Below are positions 33,599-44,259 of a DNA stretch of 64,000 bases, piece by piece. This DNA is from Arachis hypogaea. Lineage: Eukaryota > Streptophyta > Magnoliopsida > Fabales > Fabaceae. A model generated the notes under the pieces. That model saw only the letters and a program-made list of their open reading frames with translations, made no database searches and was not told the DNA's origin. The first letter of the stretch is position 1, and each line of letters begins with the position of its first letter. Both the position numbers and the translations under genes were made by a program. The stretch spans positions 104,176,112 to 104,240,111 of the forward strand of contig NC_092048.1 in assembly GCF_003086295.3 (NCBI RefSeq), written 5' to 3'.

Positions 33599-35317
33599 TT
33601 AGGAGAAGGAGAGGTCTCTACGGCACCAGCTTCGGGTTTGCCTTCCAAAGTTGAGGTCTGCCCGTCCTGAGGCCCCCAAGGTCTTCGGATCCAGCGCAGG
33701 CTCCTCCTCTTCATCCTCCTCGGACGCAAGGACTATCTTGTCGTCCACCACTATGTTGTTTGTATTAAAAAGGGAAAGGTCAAGGTCGGAAGCAAAGACC
33801 TTAACCTGAGCCTTTAGGTTTTCGAACATCTCATCCATCCCCAATGTTGCTGACTGCTGAAACTCGACCAAATTCTCCTTCATTTTCTCCAATTCCTCCT
33901 CCAATGCCAACATCTCCCCAAAGACACGAGTATAGCTCTCCCGAAACTTCTTTGCCTTCTCCTCGGCCAGAGCAGCAGAAGCCTCTGACTTGCTTACTCT
34001 CTCCCGAGTTCTTTCTAGCTCGGTCCTTAAAGTCTCCCCCTCCTTCTCTAATTCCTTCTTAATCTCGTTCAACCTCAACACATCAGCATGGGCCACCACC
34101 AAAGCACTGGCCGTGGCCTGTATGGGAGAGTTCCTCAACTCCCTAGAGTACACACCCCAACCGTATGGAGGAGGTTTTGAAATGCCACATCGTACGTGCT
34201 CAAATGATGGTAGGGGAGGATGTTCTTCTCCCCCCAAGCCAAGGCATCAAAATTCCTTGTATAAATGCTTTCTTCCTCCACCAATTTTTGTTTTTTGAAG
34301 GGAGGTTCAGTTGAAGGAGGAGACAGAAGGGAAGGCTCAGAAAGGATAAGTTTGGAGAGAGGAGTAGGAATGACGACCTTCTGATCGAAGGGACCTGACC
34401 TCGATTTCCTGGGGGAAGATCAGACAGAGGATCCTGCCCCAACCTCTTTTTGCTGTTGGAGGTTTTGAGCCATAACCGTCTTCTTAGTGTTCCGAAAAAC
34501 TTCATAGCAGATTTCGGAGCCATATTTTTTGCAAAACAAAATGGATACAGTGAGAAACGGCAATTACAAAAGTAGAATTCAACAAGTAAAGGAAAATGGA
34601 ACTACCAAGATCGGACTTCAGAAGGCTGGGATCTCCTAAATATCTTTTTGTATTCAAATGGGGAGCTTAGTGCCAAGTACCCAACAAAAAATCTGCAACA
34701 CCCCTCTCTAAGTTGTCTAACTCGGCTAGATCACACCTAACGGTTATAAGGGTATCTCGCCAGTACAGGGGGAACGGAGGTTTTTGGTTCTCGGGTAAAA
34801 AGAAAGGTTGAACATCCTCAGCATCCCAAACCTTAAAAAAGTAATTTTTGAAATTATGAAAAAAATTGTCAAAGATAGAAAAAACCTTCCAATCTTGTAC
34901 AACTCAGAAGGATATCCACCCTGACTTCTTTGTGAAACTATAAGGTTTTGTTGCAACAAAAAGATAGAAGAAGACGTTTAAAGTAGGTCGGACATCCAAC
35001 TCCCGACACAGGAGCTGGTACTTTTTCATGAAAGCCCGAAAGTTCGAATGTAACTAAGAGGGGACAAGGTTACAAGACTGCAGCACATCCATCTCAAAGT
35101 CGATAAAGGAAAGTCGGACACTTAGCCTAGTGAAGAAACAATCGTAGGCATAGAAGAAAGGCCATTCTAAAACATAGCTTCTCCCATCCTCCCTATTTTC
35201 ACATATACTATGATGCCCATGGAACTCATCACAATACTCTTTATCAGTCACAGGGATAGAACTAAGAACATTACTATCTACCCAAACTCGAAGAGTAGGA
35301 GGGACCTTAGTCGACAT
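33599..35317 (-). pseudogene. Element E antisense ORF (aORF), putative gypsy-type transposon protein
   Basis: On the strand opposite to E pol, between pol and the 3' LTR. Pieces in order from the start at 35317: MSTKVPPTLRVWVDSNVLSS, YVLEWPFFYAYDCFFTRLSV and FEMDVLQSCNLVPS; then LCRELDVRPTLNVFF (34960-35040), WISF and FFHNFKNYFFKVWDAEDV; then 34200-34523 with MAPKSAMKFFGTL; and 33599-34237, a 212-codon coiled-coil segment (IKKELEKEGETLRTELERTRERVSKSEAS, ALEEELEKMKENL) with an acidic end. Several stops and shifts separate the pieces. The family resembles what Pfam calls putative gypsy type transposon (Transposase_28, from memory). Antisense ORFs in this place are known in Tat-lineage elements. 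Function unknown. Confidence 0.65.
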
Positions 35318-36168
35318 ATTAAAGATAACACATCGTGAAGCAGACCGTTACTAAAAGAACTCAGAACTCATCCAATACAAGTTGGGTAAATCATCAAAAT
35401 AAAAAAGAAAGCTACTCCTTTCAAAAATTCTCCTACAGCACAACCAAATGGTGCTTCTCTTATACAACGTCGTCATATTTCAAAGTGGCACCATTAGGGG
35501 TAACACAACACACAAACAGTAAACACCTACGGCAATACAAAAAGGTTCTTCCAGAGAAAATAGAATATTTCAGAATCATTTTGGAAATAAACATTTTTTC
35601 CAACAAAAAGTGCAAGAGAGTCAAAAGTAAACTTTTTTCTAAACAAAAGGAAAAAGGGCAATGACGGTGGAGATGAAAGCTCAATAAAAACAAACAAACA
35701 ATCATAAGCAAGCAGGAGTAACAGTCCAAGAAAAGAGAAAGAAGACAAGAGACAACCTCGAGGAAGACTACGAAAAAGAGGGAAGGCATGTCTAAGCGAC
35801 AAACACTATGACCGATCCTCTTCTCGATGAAAAAACCGAAAATGCTTCAGAAACCAAGATAAAGAAATCTTGGAAGCAAAAGAAATGATCAAAGAGTAAC
35901 TGCCATTTTTATAAAGAGAAGAAGAACTAGAAAGTGTTTTTATAAGAAACAATAGGAAAAACGGCTCCTTTACTCCTTTTTAAACGTGCGCGAATTCCAA
36001 AGAACAACTGCCGCGCAACGTTCACCCATCATTAAGAGGCAACATTCAAATTTTTCAAAGAATGTCAGGAAACCCGACCTTCAAAAAGAACCAAAATGAA
36101 CGTGAAAGACAGAAGTTGCGAGATGCTTGAACCGGACCTATAAATGATCCAGACTCAAGCAGGGATAC
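35318..36168 (+). other. Element E region between antisense ORF and 3' LTR
   Basis: A-rich, diverged sequence that would be the 5' flank of the antisense ORF. Short frames here show no family resemblance. The end (36140-36168, actcaagcagggatac) may be the purine-rich tract before the LTR. Confidence 0.4.
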
Positions 36169-36552
36169 TATTTATACCCTGACCCAATAAATAAAAGCCA
36201 GGCTCAATAAGACAAAAGGGCCCACCAATAAAGGTGGCCTTCATGACAAACCTGACCTCATTAAGGAGGTCAGACACCGATATAAGGGGCGAAGCTCTAC
36301 CTGCCCCGAAGCAGATAACAACCCCCAGAAATTTCTCCTGTTATCCTTTCCTTATCTAGAAGGTAGATCCCAACAAACTCCCAAGATAAAGGGAATGCTT
36401 ATCCATCAGAAAATATGGAACTACTCCAACAAAGGTGGTTATCAATTCTACTATAAATACACTAGCACCCCCCAGGTATATGCACATTTTGATCTACTAA
36501 AAACATGCCTAAAGCCCTTGCTAACTTAAGCATCGGAGTCTCTTGCAGGTAC
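36169..36552 (+). repeat. Element E 3' LTR, left part
   Basis: The start is inferred from ctatttataccctgaccc, which looks like a mutated tgtt(c/t)ataccctgacc start of Tat-type LTRs; TG has become TA. A TATA box tataaata is at 36452-36459. The LTR is interrupted by D at 36552, with duplication ggtac at 36548-36552 and 60579-60583. It continues at 60584. Confidence 0.5.
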
Positions 36553-37441
36553 TGATGAATGTAAATATTCTCATGCCGGTTATAAACTAGTGATAAATCC
36601 GATCGTGAGTATAGTCTAACCAACACACGAATACCGCATCAAACAATTCTAAAATCTATGACCGAGAGTATTGATCCCGGGTCGTTCTCCCTAGGAATTG
36701 CTTTAGAATGTGCGTCATTGATTAGGAAAGCTTTTATGGTTTTGAGAATTGGTGCAAGAATTTAAACTAGCAAGGCAATCAACAATTAATCGAAATTAAA
36801 GCCTTGGCCAAGGGTTAGCATTGGAAGTTCCATCATTATTGTCTCCTTCAATTATTATAAGAATTGATTGTTGCTTCACTTAGTTAACCCCCTAACAATG
36901 GAGGAAAGTCAAATGAGAGTAACTAACTTGAGTCACAAGTCCTAGTCTCACCCTAGGGAAGTCTAGCTTTAGTGCACTCCAACTTAATTAGCAATTCTCA
37001 ATTCATAATCTTCAATTGATATCAACTATTCAAGTGTCTCCAATAACTCAACCCCTAAGCCAAGTGAGAGAAATCTACTCCATAGCTAAGGTTGTCATTA
37101 TCACAAACATTTGGTAGGCAATTATAGAAAACATGATGCAATTGAGAGAAGAGAATTGAATCAAAGCTATCTAATTCAAACAATCATCAACAATCAAACA
37201 ATTGAATAAAACCTCAATTTATTAATCCAAATTCAAAGTAACGAAGCATACCAAATCTAGATCTAAGGAATTGAATCAAAAGAACATCAATTAAGAGTAG
37301 AAGAAGAGTAGATCTACACTTGTAGCAAAATAAAAAGTTAATTGTCAATAGATCTCACCAAGAATTCCAAGGATACTTGCAATGGAGGATGAAAACCTAG
37401 AGAGAAGTTGGAGCTTCTCTCTCTAGAAAATAAAATGTAAC
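36553..37441 (-). repeat. Element D 3' LTR, outer part
   Basis: Collinear with 59034-59922. Ends at the insertion of C, with duplication gtaac at 37437-37441. Confidence 0.92.
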
Positions 37442-39068
37442 TGATGAGCGGATAATTTATACGCTTTTTGTCATTGTTTTTAGTATGTTTTTAGTAGAAT
37501 CTAGTTACTTTTAGGGATGTTTTCATTAGTTTTTATGTTAAATTCACATTTCTAGACTTTACTATGAGTTTCTGTGTTTTTCTGTGATTTCAGGTATTTT
37601 CTGGCTGAAATTGAGGGAATTGAGCAAAAATCAGATTCAGAGGTTGAAGAAGGACTGCTGATGCTATTGGATTCTGACCTCCCTGCACTCAAAATGGATT
37701 TTCTGGAGCTACAAAACTCGAAATGGTGCGCTTCCAATTGCGTTGGAAAGTAGACATCCAGGGATTTCCAGCAATATTTAATAGTCCATACTTTGCCCAA
37801 GTTTAGATGATGCAAACTGGCTTCAATGCCAGCTCTCTGCCTAATTCTGCCGTCCAGCGCCAGAAACAAGTTGCAAAGTGGAGTTCAACGCCCAAACTGG
37901 CAAAAAAGCTGGCGTTCAACTCCAAGAATGACCTCTCCATGTGTAGACTTCAAGCTCAGCCCAAGCACACACCAAGTGGGCCCCGGAAGTGGATTTATGC
38001 ATCAATTACTTACTTCTGTAAACCCTAGTAGCTAGTTTATTATAAATAGGACTTTTTACTATTGTATTAGACATCTTTTGATCATCTTTGGATGCCTAGT
38101 TCTTAGATCATGGAGGCTGGCCTCTCGGCCATGCCTGGACCTTTCACTTATGTATTTTCAACGGTAGAGTTTCTACACTCCATAGATTAAGGTGTGGAGC
38201 TCTGCTGTTCCTCAAAGATTAATGCAAAGTACTACTGTTTTTCTATTCAACTCAACTTATTCCGCTTCTAAGATATTCATTCGCACTTCAACATGAATGT
38301 GATGAATGTGACAATCATCATCATTCCCTATGAACGCGTGCCTGACAACCACTTCCGTTCTACCTTAGATTGAATGAGTATCTCTTAGATCTCTTAAACA
38401 GAATCTTCGTGGTGTAAGCTAGATTGATGGCGGCATTCATGAGAATCCGGAAAGTCTAAACCTTGTCTGTGGTATTCTGAGTAGGATTCTCAGATTGAAT
38501 GACTGTGACGAGCTTCAAACTTGCGATTGCTGGGCATAGTGATAGACGCAAAAGGAGGGTGAATCCTATTCCAACATGATCGGGAACCTCAGATGATTAG
38601 CCGTGCTGTGACAGAGCATTTGGACCATTTTCACAAGAGGAGGGGATGTAACCATTGACAACGGTGATGCCCTTGCATAAAGCCAGCCATGGAAAGGAGT
38701 AAGACTGATTGGATGAAGACAGCGGGAAAGCAGAGATTCAGAGGAACGAAAGCATCTCTACACGCTTATTTGAAATTCTCACCAATGAATTATATAAGTG
38801 TTTCTATCCCTATTTTCTGTTTAATTAGTATTATTTTCGAAAACTCCATAATCAATTATTATCCGCCTGACTGAGATTTACAAGTTGACCATAGCTTGCT
38901 TCATACCAACAATCTCCGTGGGATCGACCCTTACTCACGTAAGGTTTATTACTTTGACGACCCAGTGCACTTGCTGGTTAGTTGTATCGAAGTTGTGACA
39001 AATTATGAATTGAGATTAGAGCACCAAGTTTTTGGAGCCATTACCAGAGATCACAATTTCGTGCACCA
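37442..39068 (+). repeat. Element C 5' LTR, 1627 bp
   Basis: From tgatgagcgg to cgtgcacca. Palindromes of the ggcgttcaacgcc family at about 37820-37925, TATA box tataaata at 38041-38048, hairpin CCTTAC/GTAAGG with loop tcac at 38929-38944. Confidence 0.94.
38041..38048 (+). promoter_or_regulatory. Element C LTR TATA box
   Basis: tataaata, about 120 bp after the palindromes. The same box is at 47135-47142 in the 3' LTR and inverted in both B LTRs. Confidence 0.6.
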
Positions 39069-39074
39069 AGTTTT

Positions 39075-39094
39075 TGGCGCCGTTGCCGGGGATT
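39075..39094 (+). promoter_or_regulatory. Element C primer binding site (tRNA-Asp)
   Basis: tggcgccgttgccggggatt, complementary to the 3' end of tRNA-Asp, 6 nt after the LTR. Confidence 0.92.
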
Positions 39095-40993
39095 GTTCGA
39101 GTTTGGACAACTGACGGTTCATCCTGTTGCTCAGATTGGGTAACTTTCTTTTCGTTTTCTTTTCAAAAAGTTTTCAAAAATTTTTTCAAAAATATTTCAA
39201 AAATTTCTCCTTTGTTTTCGAAAAAAAAAAAGATTTAAAATAAAAATGTTTTCAAAAATATATTTTTCTTCAGAATTTTTAAGAATGAATTCTAGAGTTT
39301 CATGAAGCATGTTGAAGCATGCTGACTATAAAACCATGTCTAAATTCTTTTGGACAGAGGTTTTGGCTTAAAATTGAATGAATTACACTCATATTTTAAC
39401 TAAAGCTTGGCTGGCTATTAAGCCATGCCTGACCCTTTGATTGGAGCTTTAGACTAAAGAGCATAAGATTCCTGGAATTCATATTAAAAATTTTGGAATC
39501 CTTATTTTTCTTATTCAAAATGATTTTCGAAAAAAAAATTAAAGGAAAATACAAAAAAAAATCATAAAATCATAAAAATAAAGAAATATTTTGTGTTTCT
39601 TGTTTGAGTCATGTGTCATGTTATAAGTTTGGTGTCAATTGCATATTCATCTTGCATTTTTCGAAAATTCATGCATTCATAGTGTTCTTCGTGATCTTCA
39701 AGTTGTTCTTGGTAAGTCTTCTTGTTTGATCTTGATGTTTTCTTGTTTTGCATCTTTTCTCGTTTTTCATGTGTATTTTTGCATCCATAGAGTCTAAACA
39801 TGAAAGATTTCTAAGTTTGGTGTCTTGCATGTTTTCTTTGCATATAAAATTTTTCAAAAATAAGTTCTTAATGTTCATCTTGACATTCAAAGTGTTCTTG
39901 GTGTTCATCTTGACATTCATAGCATTCTTGCATGCATTCATCGTTTTGATCCAAAATTTTCATGCATTGCATCATTTTTGTTGTTTTTCTCTCTCATCAT
40001 AAAAAAATTCAAAAAAAAATCAAAAAATATCTTCCCCTTTTTCTCTCTTAAAATTTCGAAAATTAGATTTGACTTTTTCAAAAAATTTTAAAATCTAGTT
40101 GTTTTTATGAGTCAAATCAAATTTTCAATTTAAAAATCTTATCTTTTTCAAAATCTTTTTCAAAAATCAAATCTTTTTCATTTTTCTTAGTTATTTTCGA
40201 AAACTTTAAAAATATTTTTCAAAAAAAAATCTTTTTCTTATCTTCATCTCCTAATCTTCGAAAATAAGATCATCAATTAATGTTTTGATTCAAAAATTTC
40301 AAGTTTGTTACTTGCTTGTTAAAAAAAGATTCAAACTTTAAGTTCTAGAATCATATCTTGTGATTTCTTGTGAATCAAGTCATTAATTGTGATTTTTAAA
40401 AATCGAATCTTTTTCAAAACTAATTTCAATCTTATCTTTCCAAAAATATCTTCTTATCTTATCTTTTTCAAAATCATATCTTTTTCAAAAATTTGATTTT
40501 AAAATATCTTTTCTAACTTCTTATCTTCTTATCTTTTCAAAATTGATTTTCAAATTTGTTTCAACTAACTAACTAACTTTTTGTTTGTTTTTTATCTTTT
40601 TCAAAACTACCTAACTAACTCTCTCTCTCTAATTTTCGAAAATATCTTCCCTCTTTTTCAAAAATTCTTTTTAATTAACTAATTATTTTAATTTTTTATT
40701 TTAATTTTCAAAAAAACTACTAACCTTTTTCAAAAACTATTTTCGAAAATCACTAACTCTTTTTCAAAAATTATTTTCAAAATTCTCCCTCTCTCATCTT
40801 ATTCTATTTATTTATTCATCTACTAACATCTTCTCATCTCACTTCTCTGCTCTCCTCACCCTTGTGTTTCTTTCCTTACATTACATTCTTTGTCCCCTTC
40901 CTTTCTTCCACTCACACAGGGACCTCTACACTGTGGTATAAAGGATCCCTATTATTATTATTATTATTTTTTCTGTGCCCTCTTCTTTGTCAT
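39095..40993 (+). other. Element C 5' leader, rich in ttttcgaaaa/tttttcaaaa
   Basis: About 1.9 kb without a gene. Homologous to the B leader. Two taagtttggtgtc motifs (39624 and 39811) echo the priming tract. The last part (40790-40990) is rich in C and T before the gag ATG. Confidence 0.65.
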
Positions 40994-43326
40994 ATGAGCA
41001 GGAGCAAGGACAATAATATTCTTGTTGAAGCAGATCCAGAACCTGAAAGGACTCTGAAGAGGAAACTAAGAGAAGCTAAATTACAACAATCCAAAGATAA
41101 CCTTTTAGAAATTTTCGAACAGGAAGAGGAGATGACAGCCGAAAATAATAATAATGCAAGGAGGATGCTTGGTGACTTTACTGCACCAAATTCCAATTTA
41201 CATGGAAGAAGCATCTCCATTCCTACCATTGGAGCAAACAACTTTGAGCTGAAACCTCAGCTAGTTTCTCTGATACAGTAGAACTGCAAGTTTCATGGAC
41301 TTCCATCTGAAGATCCTTTTCAGTTCTTAACTGAATTCTTGCAGATCTGTGATACTATTAAGACTAATGGAGTAGATCCTGAAGTCTACAGGCTCATGCT
41401 TTTTCCATTTGCTGTAAGAGACAGAGCTAGAATCTGGTTGGACTCTCAACCTAAGGATAGTTTGAACTCTTGAGATAAGCTGGTCACGGCTTTCTTAGCC
41501 AAGTTCTTTCCTCCTCAAAAGCTGAGCAAGCTTAGAGTGGATGTTCAAACCTTCAAACAAAAAGATTGTGAATCCCTCTATGAAGCTTGGGAAAGATACA
41601 AACAGCTGACCAAAAAGTGTCCTTCTGACATGCTTTCAGAATGGACCATCCTGGATATATTCTATGATGGTTTATCTGAGTTATCAAAGATGTCATTGGA
41701 TACTTCTGCAGGTGGATCCATTCACCTAAAGAAAATGCCTCCAGAAGCTCAAGAACTCATTGACATAGTTGCTAATAACCAGTTCATGTACACTTCTGAA
41801 AGGAATCCTATGAATAATGGGACGCCTATGAAGAAGGGAGTTCTTGAAATTGATACTCTGAATGCCATATTGGCTCAGAACAAAATATTGACTCAGCAAG
41901 TCAATATGATTTCTCAGAGTCTGAATGGAATGCAAGCTGCATCCAACAGTACTCAAGAGGCATCTTCTGAAGAAGAAGCTTATGATCCTGAAAACCCTGC
42001 AATAGCAGAGGTAAATTATATGGCTGAACCTTATGGAAACACCTATAACCCATCATGGAGAAATCATCCAAATTTCTCAAGGAAGGATCAAAAGCCTCAA
42101 CAAGGCTTTAATAATGGTGGAAGAAACAGGTTTAACAATAATAAACCTTTCCCATCATCCACTCAGCAACAGACAGAGAATTCTGAACAAAATACCTCTA
42201 ATTTAGCAAACTTAGTCTCTGATCTGTCCAAGGCCACTGTAAGTTTCATGAATGAAACAAGGTCTTCCATTAGAAATTTGGAAGCACAAGGGGGGCAGCT
42301 GAGTAAAAGGGTCACTGAAATCCCTTCTAGTACTCTCCCAAGTAATACAGAAGAAAATCCAAAAGGAGAGTGCAAGGCCATTGAATTAATCACCATGGCC
42401 GAACTTGTGAAGGAAGGAGAGGACGTGAATCCCAAGGAGGAAGACCTCCTGTGACGTCCAGTGATCAATAAGGAGCTTCCCTTTGAGGAACCAAAGGAAT
42501 CTGAGACTCATCTAGAGACCATAGAGATTCCATTGAATCTCCTTATGCCATTCATGAGCTCTGATGAGTATTCATCTTCTGAAGAGAATGAGGATGTTAC
42601 TGAAGAGCAAGCTGCCAAGTTTCTTGGTGCAATCATGAAGCTGAATGCCAAATTATTTGGCATTGAAACTTGGGAAGATGAACCTCCCTTATTCACCAAT
42701 GAACTAAGTGATCCGGATCAACTGACATTGCCTCAGAAGAAATAGGATCCTGGAAAGTTCTTAATACCTTGTACCATAGGCACCATGATCTTTAAGGCTC
42801 TGTGTGACCTTGGTTCAGGAATAACCCTCATGCCCCTCTCTGTAATAGAGAAACTGGGAATCTTTGGGGTACAAGCCACTAAAATCTCATTAGAGATGGC
42901 AGACAATTCAAGAAAATAGGCTTATGGACAAGTAGAGGACGTGTTAGTAAAGGTTGAAGGCCTTTACATCCCTGCTGATTTCATAGTCCTAGATACTGGG
43001 AAGTATGAGGATGAATTCATCATCCTTGGAAGACCCAACCCTTCCTAGCCATAGCAAGAGCTGTGATTGATGTGGACAGAGGAGAATTGATCCTTCAATT
43101 AAATGAGGACAACCTTGTGTTTACAACTCAAGGATCTCTCTCTGCATCCATGGAGAGGAAGCATAAAAAGCTTCTCTCAAAGCAGAGTCAAACAAAGCCC
43201 CCACAGTCAAACTCTAAGTTTGGTGTTGGGAGGCCACAACCAAACTCTAAGTTTGGTGTCAAACCCCCAAAACCAAACTCTAAGTTTGGTGTTGGGGAGT
43301 CTCAACAAAGCTCTGCACATCTGTGA
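40994..43326 (+). pseudogene. gag-pro: Element C gag-pro, broken
   Basis: ATG at 40994 (MSRSKDNNILVEADPEPERT). Collinear with the B protein but interrupted: TAG at 41279 (B has Gln), TGA near 41472 (B has Trp in NSWDKL), TGA near 42452, TAG near 42743, TAG near 42917, and a frameshift near 43035 in the ILGRP block. Between stops long frames remain (41537-42454, 42461-42745, 43063-43326). Gag core, CDLGSG protease motif and the C-terminal NSKFGV repeats (43207-43290) are all recognisable. It could not make a full Gag-protease. Confidence 0.9.
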
Positions 43327-43345
43327 GGCTCCATGAGAGCCCACT

Positions 43346-43391
43346 GTCAAGCTATTGACATTAAAGAAGCACTTGTTGGGAGGCAACCCAA
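43346..43391 (+). ncRNA. Two-hairpin module after element C gag-pro
   Basis: Hairpin 1 GTCAA/TTGAC (43346-43350 with 43355-43359), loop gcta; 16-nt spacer; hairpin 2 TTGGG/CCCAA (43376-43380 with 43387-43391), loop aggcaa. Starts 19 nt after the stop codon. Kept intact although the gag before it is destroyed. Confidence 0.7.
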
Positions 43392-43519
43392 TTTTTATTT
43401 AATTATATTTCTATTAGTTATATGTCTTTATAGGTACATGATCATGTGGAGTCACAAAATAAATCAAAAATTTGAGAACAGAATCAAAAACAGCAGAAGA
43501 AAAATCACACCCTGGAGGA

Positions 43520-43775
43520 AGACCTTACTGGCATTTAAATGCCAGTAAGAAGCATGTTTTGGGCGTTCAACGCCAGAACAGAGCATGGTTCTGGTGCTGA
43601 ACGTTAGAAATGGGCAGCATCTGGGCGTTTGAACGCCAGAAATGCACCCTGGAGAAGAGCTGGCGCTGAACGCCCAGAACAAGCATGGTTCTGGCGTTCA
43701 ACGCCAGAAATGGGCAACAAATGGGCGTTCAACGCCCAGAACAAGCACCAATCTGGCGTTGAACGCCCAGAGTTG
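43520..43775 (+). repeat. ggcgttcaacgcc palindrome array upstream of the C third ORF
   Basis: At least seven full or half copies (for example near 43562, 43625, 43662, 43690, 43722, 43753). Same motif as in the LTRs. Confidence 0.8.
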
Positions 43776-43829
43776 TGTGCAAGGGCATTTTGCATGCCTA
43801 ACTTGGTGCAAGGTTGTAAATCCTTGAAC

Positions 43830-43915
43830 ACCTCAGGATCTGTGGACCCACAGGATCACCTCAGGATCTGTGGACCCACAGGATCACCTCAGGATCTGTG
43901 GACCCCACAGGATCC
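43830..43915 (+). repeat. Three tandem copies of a 28-bp unit
   Basis: The unit cctcaggatctgtggaccca plus caggatca occurs three times in a row. Element B has one copy at the matching place (about 23690-23720). Confidence 0.85.
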
Positions 43916-44259
43916 CCACCTACCTCCACTTCTTCTCACCCTTCTTTCACACAATCACATAAACACTCTTCCCCAAAACCCTTCACCAATCACCTCAATC
44001 TCTCTTCCCCATCACCTCTTCACCACTCACATCCATCCACTCTTCTCCATAAACCTACCTCATAAACTCCACCTACCTTCAAAATTCAAAATCAATTTCC
44101 CACCCAAACCCACCCTAAATGGCCGAAACACACCTCCCCCCTCCTCTCCATATTTTCTTCTTCTTCTTCATCTATTCTTTCTTCTCTTGCTTGAGGGCGA
44201 GCAAAATTCTAAGTTTGGTGTGGTAAAAGCATAAGCTTTTTGTTTTTCCATTACCATTG
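43916..44259 (+). promoter_or_regulatory. Pyrimidine-rich leader of the C third ORF
   Basis: C/T-rich stretch (ctccacttcttctcaccc and similar) up to 44200, then taagtttggtgtggt (44212) and the ATG at 44260. It looks like a plant 5' UTR. I see no clear splice acceptor here, unlike in D and H. Confidence 0.45.
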
